Below the pieces are notes generated by a model. The model saw only the letters and a program-made list of their open reading frames with translations. It had not been told where the DNA came from and made no database searches. This document shows positions 53,679-62,979 of a stretch of 64,000 nt of DNA, piece by piece (position 1 is the stretch's first letter; each line of letters opens with the position of its first letter). Position numbers and translations under genes: made by a program. Source of the stretch: SZUA-36 sp963759155 (GTDB taxonomy: Bacteria; Pseudomonadota; Gammaproteobacteria; Xanthomonadales; SZUA-36); assembly GCA_963759155.1 (NCBI GenBank), contig CAVWXX010000019.1, positions 62,001-126,000 on the forward strand, read 5' to 3'.

Positions 53679-53858
53679 TCCTAATAACCTTTTGCTAAAA
53701 CCAAATATTTTGGTCAGGGTTTACTGTTGACACCATGTCAAACCATATAAACCAGCGACTGATACCGGCCGCACGGATACACTCCGTTCACCCGGCTCCA
53801 CGAAACAGAGTATTTTAACCATGTTTGGAACAAAAGAAAACAATAGCTTGCGTTTTTT

Positions 53859-55223
53859 TTAAAACCGGCCCGGGGGCATCTGACCCTTCATGCTGGCCAG
53901 CTTGCGCATCATGCCTTTCATGCCGCCCTTACCAAACTTCTTCATCATGCGCTGCATCTGGGAAAACTGCTTCAGCATGCGGTTGATATCCTGAACCTGA
54001 GTACCGGAACCCATGGCAATCCTCTTCTTGCGCGACCCACGGATGACATCCGGAAAACTTCTTTCCTGTGGTGTCATGGAGTTAATGATGGCAATCATGC
54101 TGACGGTCTGCCTGTCATTAACACGGTTTTTGACCTGGTCCGGCAAGTCACTCATACCCGGCATCTTGTCCACCAGGCTACCCAGGCCACCCATGTTTTG
54201 CATTTGCTCTAACTGGCTACGGAAATCCTCCAGGTCAAAACCCCTGCCCTTCTTGATTTTCTTCGCGAGCTTTTCCGCTTTGTCCTGGTCCACGTGCCGC
54301 TGGACATCTTCAACCAGCGACAGCACATCACCCATACCGAGGATACGGGAGGCGATACGTTCGGGGTGAAATGGCTGGAGCGCATCCGTTTTTTCACCGG
54401 TACCGACAAACTTGATTGGCTTGCCGGTAATTTGCCTGACCGATAAAGCGGCGCCGCCACGGGCATCACCATCTGTCTTGGTCAGTATCACACCGGTTAA
54501 CGGCAATGCTTCATTGAAGGCCTGGGCCGTATTGGCCGCATCCTGACCGGTCATGCTATCGACGACAAACAGGGTTTCGTGTGGCTTGACCGCTGCATGC
54601 AACTGTCGAATCTCATCCATCATATCCGCATCGATGTGCAGACGACCCGCCGTATCTACCAGCAAGACATCAGCAAACTGCTTTTTCGCGGCGTCAAAGG
54701 CCTGTTTGGCAATTGCGACGGGGTTATCGGTGACGGATGAAGGATGGAAGAGAACTCCTACCTGCTCCGCGAGCGTTTTTAACTGGTCGATAGCTGCCGG
54801 CCGGTAAACGTCGCAACTCACTACCATGACCTTCTTCTTAAGGTCTTCGCTAAGGTGTTTCGCCAGCTTGGCTGTCGTGGTGGTTTTACCAGAGCCCTGC
54901 AAACCGGCCAGCAACACAACCACGGGAGGGCTGGACTTGAGGTCGAGGACCTCATTCTCCTCACCCATAACCTGAACAAGTTCGTCATGGACAATTTTTA
55001 CCAGCGCCTGGCCTGGCTGCAGACTGCTGATAACCTCTTGCCCGAGTGCACGTGCTTTGACATGACTGATGAAAGACTGCACAACCGGCAAGGCCACATC
55101 AGCCTCCAGCAACGCGATACGGACTTCCCGCAAAGTCTCCTTGATACTGTCTTCAGTCAGACGTCCTTTACCACGCAGTTTTTGCATGGTTTGGGTTAAT
55201 CTTTGGCTCAAGTTATCAAACAT
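53859..55223 (-). CDS. ffh: Signal recognition particle GTPase Ffh
   Basis: 454 residues: N-domain, G-domain (GLQGSGKTTTTAKLA, DVYRPAAIDQLKTLA, DTAGRLHIDADMM, TKTDGDARGGAALS) and the Met-rich M-domain that binds 4.5S RNA and signal sequences, ending in glycine- and methionine-rich KFGKGGMKGMMRKLA. Targets membrane proteins to the Sec machinery. Divergent from ypjD. Confidence 0.98.
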   Translation of the reverse strand: MFDNLSQRLTQTMQKLRGKGRLTEDSIKETLREVRIALLEADVALPVVQSFISHVKARALGQEVISSLQPGQALVKIVHDELVQVMGEENEVLDLKSSPPVVVLLAGLQGSGKTTTTAKLAKHLSEDLKKKVMVVSCDVYRPAAIDQLKTLAEQVGVLFHPSSVTDNPVAIAKQAFDAAKKQFADVLLVDTAGRLHIDADMMDEIRQLHAAVKPHETLFVVDSMTGQDAANTAQAFNEALPLTGVILTKTDGDARGGAALSVRQITGKPIKFVGTGEKTDALQPFHPERIASRILGMGDVLSLVEDVQRHVDQDKAEKLAKKIKKGRGFDLEDFRSQLEQMQNMGGLGSLVDKMPGMSDLPDQVKNRVNDRQTVSMIAIINSMTPQERSFPDVIRGSRKKRIAMGSGTQVQDINRMLKQFSQMQRMMKKFGKGGMKGMMRKLASMKGQMPPGRF

Positions 55224-55292
55224 TATTTACTCCGAGATTCAGCAGTCGGGTATTATAACGGCTGACTACATCCAAACGGCACAGAATTCGCC

Positions 55293-56111
55293 ATGCATGA
55301 CAAGATTTTGTTGATAACCGCAGCCTGCTATCTATTAGCTGTCACCGTGCTATACATCGCAGTAGCAGAACGATCCAGCACAAAACGTATGCTCGCAGCC
55401 GGCATTACATTGGCAGGTGTGATATTGCACGCGTGGGCTCAGAGCCACCATTGGACATCCCCCACATCACCCCAGGTCAGTGTCTTAAATATCTTATCCC
55501 TGTGTGCGCTCGTGACAGTAGCCATACCACTGGCGACTTTTCCGCTGCGCAACAGTGTGTTTGATGCCAGCCTCGTGGCCTTGCCGCTTTCAGTGCTTAT
55601 TTTGATTGCGGAGGGAACACTCAGTGCCCCAGCCATTGAGATCACACACACCACCGGGCACTTAACAGCACATATTTTTACCTCTGTGATTGCTTTCGGC
55701 GTACTGAGCATTGCCGGTGTTTACGCTATTTTTGTTGCCTTGATCGACCATCTTTTACGTCAACACAGGCTCAATAAACTGATGCAGACCCTGCCTGCCC
55801 TGGACAAGCTGGAAGCCTTGTTGTTCCTGCTCATCAAAGTCGGTTTTGCCGTATTGACGGTCTCACTGGTCACGGGCCTGGTATATGTCGATGACCTGTT
55901 TGGACAACACCTGGCACACAAGACCATACTGTCAATTTTTGCGTGGCTGGTATTCGCAACACTTCTGTGGGGCCGCTGGAAAAGAGGCTGGCGCGGGCGG
56001 GTTGCCGTGCGCATGACACTCGCGGGAATCGGACTTTTACTGCTATCCTATTTTGGCAGCAAACTGGTATTGGAAATCCTGCTGGACCGCAGTTGGCACC
56101 TTCAGGGTTAA
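55293..56111 (+). CDS. ypjD: YpjD family cytochrome c assembly-like membrane protein
   Basis: 272 residues, about eight membrane helices, with the CcmC/CcsA-like fold: HLTAHIFTSVIAFGVLSIAG and KTILSIFAWLVFATLLWGRWKRGWRGR, including conserved His in TTGHLTAH. It lacks the full WWD-type motif of the dedicated heme exporters. Adjacent to ffh and corC, as in E. coli. Its own function is uncertain. Confidence 0.88.
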   Translation: MHDKILLITAACYLLAVTVLYIAVAERSSTKRMLAAGITLAGVILHAWAQSHHWTSPTSPQVSVLNILSLCALVTVAIPLATFPLRNSVFDASLVALPLSVLILIAEGTLSAPAIEITHTTGHLTAHIFTSVIAFGVLSIAGVYAIFVALIDHLLRQHRLNKLMQTLPALDKLEALLFLLIKVGFAVLTVSLVTGLVYVDDLFGQHLAHKTILSIFAWLVFATLLWGRWKRGWRGRVAVRMTLAGIGLLLLSYFGSKLVLEILLDRSWHLQG

Positions 56112-56136
56112 CGCGACAAAGGACTAATAAACGGAC

Positions 56137-57405
56137 TTGGACGATATCCCTCTAGGCAGTCTCTACACTGCGCTATTCATTTTGATCATCCTCTCAGGCT
56201 TTTTTTCGAGCTCGGAAACCGGCTTGATGGCCATCAATCGTTATCGCCTGAAACATTTGGCCAATAAGGGTCACCGTGGCGCCCGTGTTGCTCAGAAACT
56301 ACTGACCCGGCCCGACCGCCTGATCGGCTTGATCCTGCTTGGCAATAACATGGTCAATATCCTGGCGGCTTCCATAGCTACCGTGATAGCCATACGCCAG
56401 TTTGGTGATAATGGCATTTGGATATCGACCCTGGTGATGACAGTCGTGGTGCTGATTTTTGCCGAGGTTGCCCCTAAAACACTGGCTGCCCTGCACCCCG
56501 AGAGAGTCGCATTCCCCGCTTCATTTGTACTGACTGTACTACTGAAAGTACTCAACCCTATCGTCTGGATGGTTAACGGGCTTGCCAATTTACTGCTAAA
56601 ACCCTTTGGTGTAAAAACTGATGTGGTGGCACTTGAACGACTTAACAGGGAGGAGTTGCGCACTCTGGTAAGAGAAGGCGGGCACATCTCAGACGACCAT
56701 CAGCGAATGCTCGTTAACATCCTCGATCTCGAACAGGCTTCGATTGCAGATGTCATGGTCCCGCGTGGTGAGATTGTTGGTATCGACCTGGATGATGACT
56801 GGAGTGACATTCTGAACCAGTTGACACAGACGGTATATACCCGTCTGCCGGTTTACCGGGAGAGCATCGATAATGTCGTGGGTCTGCTTCACATTCGCAC
56901 CATCATTTCCAAACTGTCGGCAGGCGGTCTCAGGTTTGAAGATCTGCAACGTTCCGTAAGACGCCCGTATTTCGTTCCCGAGCGCACTTCCCTGACACAA
57001 CAGTTACTCGAGTTCCAGGAAAAAGAACGGCGCATGGCGCTGGTAGTCGATGAATACGGGGACATCCAGGGACTGGTTACGCTGGATGACATCCTGGAGG
57101 AGATCGTTGGCGAGTTCACACCCGAGGGTCGTGGACGTGCACGTATCATGCGCCGTCTTGACGATGGCAACTATCTTGTCGACGGTTCAACCAGTGTGCG
57201 TACACTCAACCGGCGTCTTGACTGGGATCTGCCTTTTGATGATGCCCACACGCTGGGAGGATTGCTGATCGAGGAACTGGAAGCCATTCCCGAAGGCAAA
57301 TGCAGCATCAGTATCGGTCCACACATCATGACCATCGTTGATATCCGGGACAATGTTGTCAACAAGGTGCTTATCAAACCGGACCGGCTCGGATCTCCCG
57401 ACTAG
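56137..57405 (+). CDS. corB: CorC/HlyC (CNNM-type) membrane protein with CBS domains
   Basis: 422 residues from a TTG start. DUF21 membrane domain with three to four helices (LSGFFSSSETGLMAINRYRL at its start), then paired CBS domains (IADVMVPRGEIVGIDLDDDW, VYTRLPVYRESIDNVVGLLHI, ERRMALVVDEYGDIQGLVTLDD) and the C-terminal CorC_HlyC domain (FTPEGRGRARIMR). Implicated in magnesium or cobalt efflux. 25 bases after ypjD. Confidence 0.92.
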   Translation: MDDIPLGSLYTALFILIILSGFFSSSETGLMAINRYRLKHLANKGHRGARVAQKLLTRPDRLIGLILLGNNMVNILAASIATVIAIRQFGDNGIWISTLVMTVVVLIFAEVAPKTLAALHPERVAFPASFVLTVLLKVLNPIVWMVNGLANLLLKPFGVKTDVVALERLNREELRTLVREGGHISDDHQRMLVNILDLEQASIADVMVPRGEIVGIDLDDDWSDILNQLTQTVYTRLPVYRESIDNVVGLLHIRTIISKLSAGGLRFEDLQRSVRRPYFVPERTSLTQQLLEFQEKERRMALVVDEYGDIQGLVTLDDILEEIVGEFTPEGRGRARIMRRLDDGNYLVDGSTSVRTLNRRLDWDLPFDDAHTLGGLLIEELEAIPEGKCSISIGPHIMTIVDIRDNVVNKVLIKPDRLGSPD

Positions 57406-57407
57406 CA

Positions 57408-57560
57408 CTACGCTATAACATCCAGTTCCTTCGCTTTGTGTTGGCCATGCCGGGATACAGCGTGCTGCACTACACGCTTTTGGAGAAACCATTGCATCAG
57501 CTATTCAAGCGATGGTTCGGCCTGAGCTCTGCCCCCGCCAACAAGCAGGGAGCCCCTGAT
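57408..57560 (+). pseudogene. Possible remnant of an acyltransferase C-terminus
   Basis: The open plus-strand frame just past corC reads RYNIQFLRFVLAMPGYSVLHY then EKPLHQLFKRWF, which resembles the last helix and Glu-Lys-Pro tail of acyltransferase-3 proteins. No start or upstream body exists, and the frame then enters the convergent radA gene. Resemblance is by eye only. Confidence 0.35.
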
Positions 57561-58921
57561 CAAAATGCTGCAGTGATGGCCTCGTCGAGACTGCTTACTG
57601 CGTTAATGATCATTCCTTCAATCGCCTGTCTCGGTTGATTGGCCCTGGGAACAATTGCACGTTTAAAACCGAGACTCACAGCCTCCTTCAACCGTTCTTC
57701 ACCGTTGTAGACCGGCCTGACTTCACCAGACAGACCCACCTCTCCGAATATCACGGTTTTTTGAGGCAAGGCACGGTCACGGAAGCTGGAAAGAATGGCA
57801 AGCAGTAAGGGTAAATCTGAACCGGTCTCTGTAATTCTCATACCACCAACCACATTGGCAAACACATCCTGATCGCCCAGACTGATACCACCATGACGGT
57901 GCAAAACCGCCAGCAACATGGCCAGCCGACTGTGATCCAAACCGATGGTCACACGCCTCGGATTCGCCAGGTGACTCTCATCAACCAGCGCCTGTAACTC
58001 CAGCAGCATGGGTCGTGTGCCTTCCCTTATCACTGTAATGGCACTGCCTGCGGCCGTTTCCGAGTGACCTGAAAGAAAAATAGCCGACGGGTTGCTGACC
58101 TCCTTGAGGCCGAGACCGGTCATTGCGAACACACCCAGCTCATTAACCGCACCGAAGCGGTTTTTAAACGCACGGATGACCCGGTAACGGCTACCCTCAT
58201 CACTTTGAAAATAAAGAACAGCGTCCACCATGTGCTCAAGAATACGTGGCCCTGCCAGGGCGCCATCCTTGGTGACATGTCCGATCAGTACCATGGCGCA
58301 ATTCTTCTGCTTGGCGTAACGCACCAGCCCTGCCGCTGATTCGCGTACCTGTGACACTGACCCCGGCGCGGATTCGACCTGCTCGGAGTGCAGTGTCTGA
58401 ATCGAGTCAACCACCACCAGTCCCGGCTCCTCTTTTTGAGCCACGCTCAGAATTTGCTCAACACTGGTCTCGGTAAGACAACGCAAACTGCCAACGTCGA
58501 GATCAAGCCGTTTGGCCCGCATGTTGATCTGTTGCAGCGACTCCTCACCACTGACATAGAGACACTTCAGTTGCCCCATCAGGCCCGCCAGCACCTGTAA
58601 CAGCAAAGTTGACTTGCCGATACCCGGATCACCACCGATCAGAATCACCGACCCGGGTACGATGCCACCACCCAGAACCCGATCAAGTTCGTTGATACCA
58701 ATACCTATCCGGTTGATCTTCTGGTCGGACACCTCCGCCAGTTCGGTTACTTTCTGGTCCGTTGTTCCGGTATACCCACTCTTGCGGGAAGCAACGGCGC
58801 CCCCGGCCGGGCGGAATTCCTTAACGGTATTCCATGCCTTGCAGTCCGGGCACTGCCCTGCCCACTTGGATAACTCACTGCCGCAATCGGTACAGAAAAA
58901 AGATGTTTTTGATTTCGCCAC
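57560..58921 (-). CDS. radA: DNA repair protein RadA
   Basis: GTG start at 58921 after an AGGAA site gives 453 residues. N-terminal zinc finger CTDCGSELSKWAGQCPDC, RecA-like ATPase (GGDPGIGKSTLLLQ, YVSGEESLQQINMRAKRL, VVDSIQTLHS), the RadA KNRFGAVNELGVF motif, and the Lon-like C-terminal domain (VFANVVGGMRITETGSDL, GLSGEVRPV). Promotes branch migration in recombination. Divergent from pspF. Confidence 0.96.
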   Translation of the reverse strand: MAKSKTSFFCTDCGSELSKWAGQCPDCKAWNTVKEFRPAGGAVASRKSGYTGTTDQKVTELAEVSDQKINRIGIGINELDRVLGGGIVPGSVILIGGDPGIGKSTLLLQVLAGLMGQLKCLYVSGEESLQQINMRAKRLDLDVGSLRCLTETSVEQILSVAQKEEPGLVVVDSIQTLHSEQVESAPGSVSQVRESAAGLVRYAKQKNCAMVLIGHVTKDGALAGPRILEHMVDAVLYFQSDEGSRYRVIRAFKNRFGAVNELGVFAMTGLGLKEVSNPSAIFLSGHSETAAGSAITVIREGTRPMLLELQALVDESHLANPRRVTIGLDHSRLAMLLAVLHRHGGISLGDQDVFANVVGGMRITETGSDLPLLLAILSSFRDRALPQKTVIFGEVGLSGEVRPVYNGEERLKEAVSLGFKRAIVPRANQPRQAIEGMIINAVSSLDEAITAAF

Positions 58922-59049
58922 GCTGAATTCCTTTTTTGTGCTGTTCTTGTAGCAGATCAGACCCATGACCTCCAGCCCAGAGACAAAAATAGAGAGATTA
59001 TTTACAATGAGTACCGGTCAGCACTTACATCAGGAAGAGATCAGAGGGT

Positions 59050-60057
59050 ATGCGTAAACCGCAGGATCAACAATTAATCGGTGAATCACCCGCATTCCTG
59101 GAAGTGCTTGAGCACGTTTCCCGGGTCGCTCCGCTTAACCGGCCGGTTCTGGTTATCGGCGAGCGCGGTACCGGCAAGGAGTTGATTGCAGCACGAATTC
59201 ACTATCTTTCCGGACGATGGGATTACCCCTTTGTCAAAATGAATTGTGCGGCGCTTGCAGAGTCACTGCTTGAGACCGAGCTTTTCGGGCATGAGGCCGG
59301 CTCTTTTACCGGTGCTGCCAAACGCAGACTGGGCCGCTTTGAACTTGCCAACGAGGGCAGCCTGTTTCTGGATGAACTCTCGAGCACTTCATCCGGCGTG
59401 CAGGAAAAAATTCTGCGCGTGATTGAATACGGTGAATTCGAACGTGTTGGCGGTAGCGAAACCATACGAACCAATGTCCGCATTATTGGCGCCACCAATG
59501 AAGACCTTCCAGGTCTTGCTGAGAAGGGCAAGTTTCGGGCGGACCTGCTTGACCGGCTGGCGTTTGACGTCATCACGCTTCCACCATTGCGGGAACGCCC
59601 CGGTGACATCATGACCCTGGCGAGTCATTTTGCAGTGAAGATGGCCGGGGAGTTGGGCAAAGATGTATTCAACGGCTTCAGTGACAATGCCCGGCGTGAG
59701 CTTACCGCATATTCCTGGCCGGGCAATGTCCGTGAGCTGAAAAATGTCGTCGAGCGCGCTGTCTACTCCTGCCAGGACGACAGCAAAGCAATTGTTGGAA
59801 TTGTATTTGATCCTTTTGAATCACCGTGGCGGCCGGGTGCGCAATCCACCAGGAACGAACCGGAATCGGCAGCAAAACTGCCACAGGAACCCTACGACTT
59901 TAAGCTGGAAATACAGGAAGAGGAAAAACAGCGCATCAAGAACGCGATGGAGTTATGCCGGTTCAATCAGAAAAAAACCGCGGAGTTTCTTGGTATGACC
60001 TACCACCAGCTTCGTGGTTATTTGCGCAAGTACGAGCTAACGGAAGACGACAGCTAA
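59050..60057 (+). CDS. pspF: PspF-type sigma-54-dependent activator
   Basis: 335 residues, AAA+ domain without an N-terminal receiver, as in PspF: Walker A GERGTGKE, GHEAGSFTGAAKRR, LFLDELSSTSSGVQEKILRVIEYGEFERVGG, arginine-finger region FRADLLDRLAF and NVRELKNVVERAVYSC, then a C-terminal helix-turn-helix (NQKKTAEFLGMTYHQLRGYLRKY). The sigma-contact loop reads GSFTGA rather than GAFTGA. The usual divergent pspA is missing; radA is there instead. Confidence 0.88.
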   Translation: MRKPQDQQLIGESPAFLEVLEHVSRVAPLNRPVLVIGERGTGKELIAARIHYLSGRWDYPFVKMNCAALAESLLETELFGHEAGSFTGAAKRRLGRFELANEGSLFLDELSSTSSGVQEKILRVIEYGEFERVGGSETIRTNVRIIGATNEDLPGLAEKGKFRADLLDRLAFDVITLPPLRERPGDIMTLASHFAVKMAGELGKDVFNGFSDNARRELTAYSWPGNVRELKNVVERAVYSCQDDSKAIVGIVFDPFESPWRPGAQSTRNEPESAAKLPQEPYDFKLEIQEEEKQRIKNAMELCRFNQKKTAEFLGMTYHQLRGYLRKYELTEDDS

Positions 60058-60084
60058 GCAGGCAAGCAGCCCCTGCCCCGGTGA

Positions 60085-61464
60085 TCAGTGTTGATCAAAT
60101 TGATAGGCGCTCTCTGGCGCCAGGTTGACAAAGCGCAGCCACGGGCCCTGGAACGCCAGGTGCACCGTACCGGTTGAGCCATTCCTGTGCTTGCCGATGA
60201 TTACCTCGGCCTTACCTTTTTCACTGGTCTCCGGGTTGTAGACCTCGTCCCTATAGATAAAGACAATCAGGTCAGCATCCTGCTCAATCGCACCGGACTC
60301 CCTGAGGTCGGCCATTAATGGTCGCTTGTTTGGACGCTGCTCCAGTGCGCGATTGAGCTGTGACAATGCGACCACCGGAACATTCAGCTCCTTGGCAATG
60401 GTTTTCAATGAGCGTGAAATCTCCGCGATTTCGGTTGCACGGTTTTCCTTGCTATCCGGCACCGACATCAACTGCAGGTAATCCACCACGATCATGTCCA
60501 CATCGTGCTCACGTTTCAACCTTCGCGCCCTGGCGCGCAGCTCGGCAGGTGACAGTGCCGGTGTATCATCAATAAAGATTTTGCTCTTGTGAAGCAGGTT
60601 CATGGCCGAGGTCAGTTTTGGCCAGTCCATATCTTCCAGTGTACCGGTACGGATGCGACCCTGGTCTATCTGACCCACGGATGAAAACATACGCATCACC
60701 AGTTGCAATGATGCCATTTCCATACTGAAGACCGCCACCGATTTGCCATGTTTTATCGCTGCGTTTTCAGCAATATTCATCGCAAAGGTGGTTTTACCCA
60801 TGGCAGGTCGACCGGCAACGATGATCAAATCGGAGGGCTGCAGGCCTGCGGTCAGGCGATCAAAATCCATATAACCGGTGGGGATTCCGGTGATATCACC
60901 TTCAAATGCATTGAGCTCCTCAATTTTTTCCATCGCCTCCTTGAGACTGTCCTGCACGGAAACGAAACCCGAACCCCCACGACTGCCCTTGTCTGCAATA
61001 GCAAATACCAGTCGCTCTGCCTCTTCAAGAAGTGTCTTGCTTTCCCTGCCATCCGAGGTAAACGCACTGGTCGTAATGGCCGCGCCAACATCGATAAGAT
61101 TGCGAAGTATGCTTTTCTCACGAACAATATCTGCATATGCACCAACATTCGCGGCGCTGGGCGTATTGTTGGCAAGCTGGGAAATGTAGTTACCACCATC
61201 GACCTGGTCGGCTTTCCCGTGTGATTCAAACCACTCACTGACAGTCACTGCATCGCAGGGACGGCTGGATTCATGCAAATCGTGGATTGCCCGAAAAATC
61301 AGGCGGTGGTCTTCCCGATAAAAATCCGCTTCGGTGATTTTATCCGCCACCTGGTCCCATGCACTCGCACTCAACATCAGTCCACCCAAAACCGACTGCT
61401 CAGCTTCCATTGAATGAGGTGGTACTTTTGGAGATTCAACTATTGCTAAATTGGGTGCGGCCAT
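60085..61464 (-). CDS. dnaB: Replicative DNA helicase DnaB
   Basis: 459 residues: N-terminal collar domain (PPHSMEAEQSVLGGLML), linker, RecA-like motor with Walker A GRPAMGKTTFAMN, Walker B region DMIVVDYLQLM, ALSQLNRALEQRPNKRPLMADLRESGAIEQDADL and the end NGSTGTVHLAF. Unwinds DNA at the fork. It lies downstream of rplI, the common order. Confidence 0.97.
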   Translation of the reverse strand: MAAPNLAIVESPKVPPHSMEAEQSVLGGLMLSASAWDQVADKITEADFYREDHRLIFRAIHDLHESSRPCDAVTVSEWFESHGKADQVDGGNYISQLANNTPSAANVGAYADIVREKSILRNLIDVGAAITTSAFTSDGRESKTLLEEAERLVFAIADKGSRGGSGFVSVQDSLKEAMEKIEELNAFEGDITGIPTGYMDFDRLTAGLQPSDLIIVAGRPAMGKTTFAMNIAENAAIKHGKSVAVFSMEMASLQLVMRMFSSVGQIDQGRIRTGTLEDMDWPKLTSAMNLLHKSKIFIDDTPALSPAELRARARRLKREHDVDMIVVDYLQLMSVPDSKENRATEIAEISRSLKTIAKELNVPVVALSQLNRALEQRPNKRPLMADLRESGAIEQDADLIVFIYRDEVYNPETSEKGKAEVIIGKHRNGSTGTVHLAFQGPWLRFVNLAPESAYQFDQH

Positions 61465-61491
61465 GTGCGGGTCTTATCAGTATGTTGGAAC

Positions 61492-61529
61492 AAAAAAAAC
61501 TGCGAACCATCTGTTGACGATTCGCAGTT
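61492..61529 (-). terminator. Terminator of the rpsF-rpsR-rplI operon
   Basis: Minus-strand stem AACTGCGAA / TTCGCAGTT (61498-61506 with 61521-61529) followed by an eight-T run, between rplI and dnaB. Confidence 0.85.
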
Positions 61530-61583
61530 CAGCATATCAGAGCATCCATGTCATGACTATCTGCCATGACGATCCGGTAAAGT

Positions 61584-62030
61584 TTATTCCGGATTGACGA
61601 TGACCTTGATGGTTGCGTCAACGTCTGTATGCAATTGCAAAAGTACGTCGAATTCGCCAACAGTTCTGAGCGGGCCTTCGCCCATGATAACTTCGCTCTT
61701 GTTGATTTCATGACCAAGCGCTGAAACTGCTGATGCAATTTCCCGAGGACCGATGGAACCGTAAAGGTTACCTTCCTCACTCGCATTGGCAGTAATCTCA
61801 ACGACCACGTCTGCCAGACTGGCCTGACGGGCGCTAGCCTGTCCCAGCTTGTCTTTGGCTGCGGCTTCGAGTTCAGCTCTACGCGTTTCGAAAAGCGCAA
61901 TATTTTCTTTGTTGGCAAGTGCTGCTTTGCCCTGTGGCACCAGGTAATTGCGGCCATAACCGGCTTTTACCTTGACCAAATCACCCAGGTCACCCAGGTT
62001 CTGTACTTTTTCAAGCAGGATAAGATCCAT
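61584..62030 (-). CDS. rplI: Ribosomal protein bL9
   Basis: 148 residues: MDLILLEKVQNLGDLGDLVKVKAGYGRNYLVP, the long connecting helix, and the C-terminal domain (YGSIGPREIASAV). Binds 23S rRNA at the L1 stalk base. Confidence 0.98.
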   Translation of the reverse strand: MDLILLEKVQNLGDLGDLVKVKAGYGRNYLVPQGKAALANKENIALFETRRAELEAAAKDKLGQASARQASLADVVVEITANASEEGNLYGSIGPREIASAVSALGHEINKSEVIMGEGPLRTVGEFDVLLQLHTDVDATIKVIVNPE

Positions 62031-62048
62031 GTTAGTTCTCCCGGGTTG

Positions 62049-62276
62049 TTACTGATTATCAGTGTAAGGAAGCAAAGACAGGAAACGCGCACGTTTCACA
62101 GCCGTTGCCAGCTGGCGTTGATACTTGGCTTTAGTGCCGGTGATGCGACTTGGCACAATCTTTCCAGACTCACCAACGTACTGTTTCAGGGTGTTGATAT
62201 CTTTGTAGTCGATCTCGACAACGCCCTCAGCCGTAAAACGGCAAAACTTTCTGCGACGAAATTGCTGACGTGCCAT
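62049..62276 (-). CDS. rpsR: Ribosomal protein bS18
   Basis: 75 residues: RRKFCRFTAEGVVEIDYKDI, GKIVPSRITGTKAKYQRQLATAVKRARFL. Forms a heterodimer with S6. It follows rpsF by two bases; no priB lies between them as in E. coli. Confidence 0.98.
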   Translation of the reverse strand: MARQQFRRRKFCRFTAEGVVEIDYKDINTLKQYVGESGKIVPSRITGTKAKYQRQLATAVKRARFLSLLPYTDNQ

Positions 62277-62278
62277 GA

Positions 62279-62776
62279 TTATTCTCCTGCCTCAGTTTTG
62301 ACTTCGGTTTCTTCTGCTGCCTTTTCCTCTACCACGACTTCGGCAACGACTTCGGTTTCGGTTTCTTCGGCTTCCGCATCGGCTGATGCTTCCGACTCAG
62401 TCTCAACGGGTGGACGACGGCGGTCGCTATGATCGCGACTGGAGCGATCTTTCTCTTCTTTTGCCTTCAGCATTTCAGACTGCTCAACCACGGCGGCTTG
62501 CCGACGGATGGTCAGGTGACGCAAAACCGCGTCGTTAAATTTAAAGGCACCTTCCAATTCAGCAAGGGTATCGTTGTCACACTCAATGTTCATTAATACA
62601 TAATGAGCTTTGTGCAGCTTGACGATAGGATAAGCGAGCTGACGACGACCCCAGTCTTCGAGGCGGTGGATACTGCCCTTCTTGTCTTCGATCATATTGC
62701 GATAGCGTTCCAGCATGGCCGGAACCTGTTCGCTCTGGTCCGGATGCACCAGGAAACAGATTTCATAATGACGCAT
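62279..62776 (-). CDS. rpsF: Ribosomal protein bS6 with a long acidic tail
   Basis: ATG 62776 follows an AGGAG site; the frame's extra 11 upstream codons are unsupported. 165 residues: the S6 domain MRHYEICFLVHPDQSEQV to LRHLTIRRQAAV (about residues 1-100), then a linker and a low-complexity tail of Glu, Ala, Val, Thr (about 130-165). The tail is longer than usual and may be flexible; E. coli S6 also has a glutamate tail added after translation. Confidence 0.96.
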   Translation of the reverse strand: MRHYEICFLVHPDQSEQVPAMLERYRNMIEDKKGSIHRLEDWGRRQLAYPIVKLHKAHYVLMNIECDNDTLAELEGAFKFNDAVLRHLTIRRQAAVVEQSEMLKAKEEKDRSSRDHSDRRRPPVETESEASADAEAEETETEVVAEVVVEEKAAEETEVKTEAGE

Positions 62777-62843
62777 GGTTAACTCCTTTTGGGTTTTAAA
62801 GCCCCGCAAACACTAAAAATCAGCTTGTTTGGGACTTTCAAAA

Positions 62844-62877
62844 GCCTCCGCCAACCCAGGTATTGGGCGCGTGAGGC
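62844..62877 (-). promoter_or_regulatory. Hairpin in the rpsF leader
   Basis: In the minus-strand RNA, GCCTC-A-CGC pairs with GCG-GAGGC and an inner CCCA with TGGG, giving a bulged hairpin about 65-100 bases before rpsF. Its place suggests an S6:S18 autoregulatory leader; I cannot confirm the motif's conserved bases. Confidence 0.35.
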
Positions 62878-62913
62878 AAGGTTACATCTCCCTGTCAATG
62901 ACAGAGCCGGCGG

Positions 62914-62943
62914 ATTATATCAGCGGGGCATGAATAGTGGCAA
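62914..62943 (-). promoter_or_regulatory. Sigma-70 promoter of the rpsF operon
   Basis: Minus strand: -35 TTGCCA (62943-62938), 18-base spacer, -10 TATAAT (62919-62914). Confidence 0.65.
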
Positions 62944-62979
62944 GGTTTGTTACGCAACAAACCCTGTTCTTTTGATGTA

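Noticed and set aside
53679..53858. TTGACA as the -35 box of the rpsP operon promoter
   Set aside because: No acceptable -10 at 16-18 bases, so not listed as a promoter.
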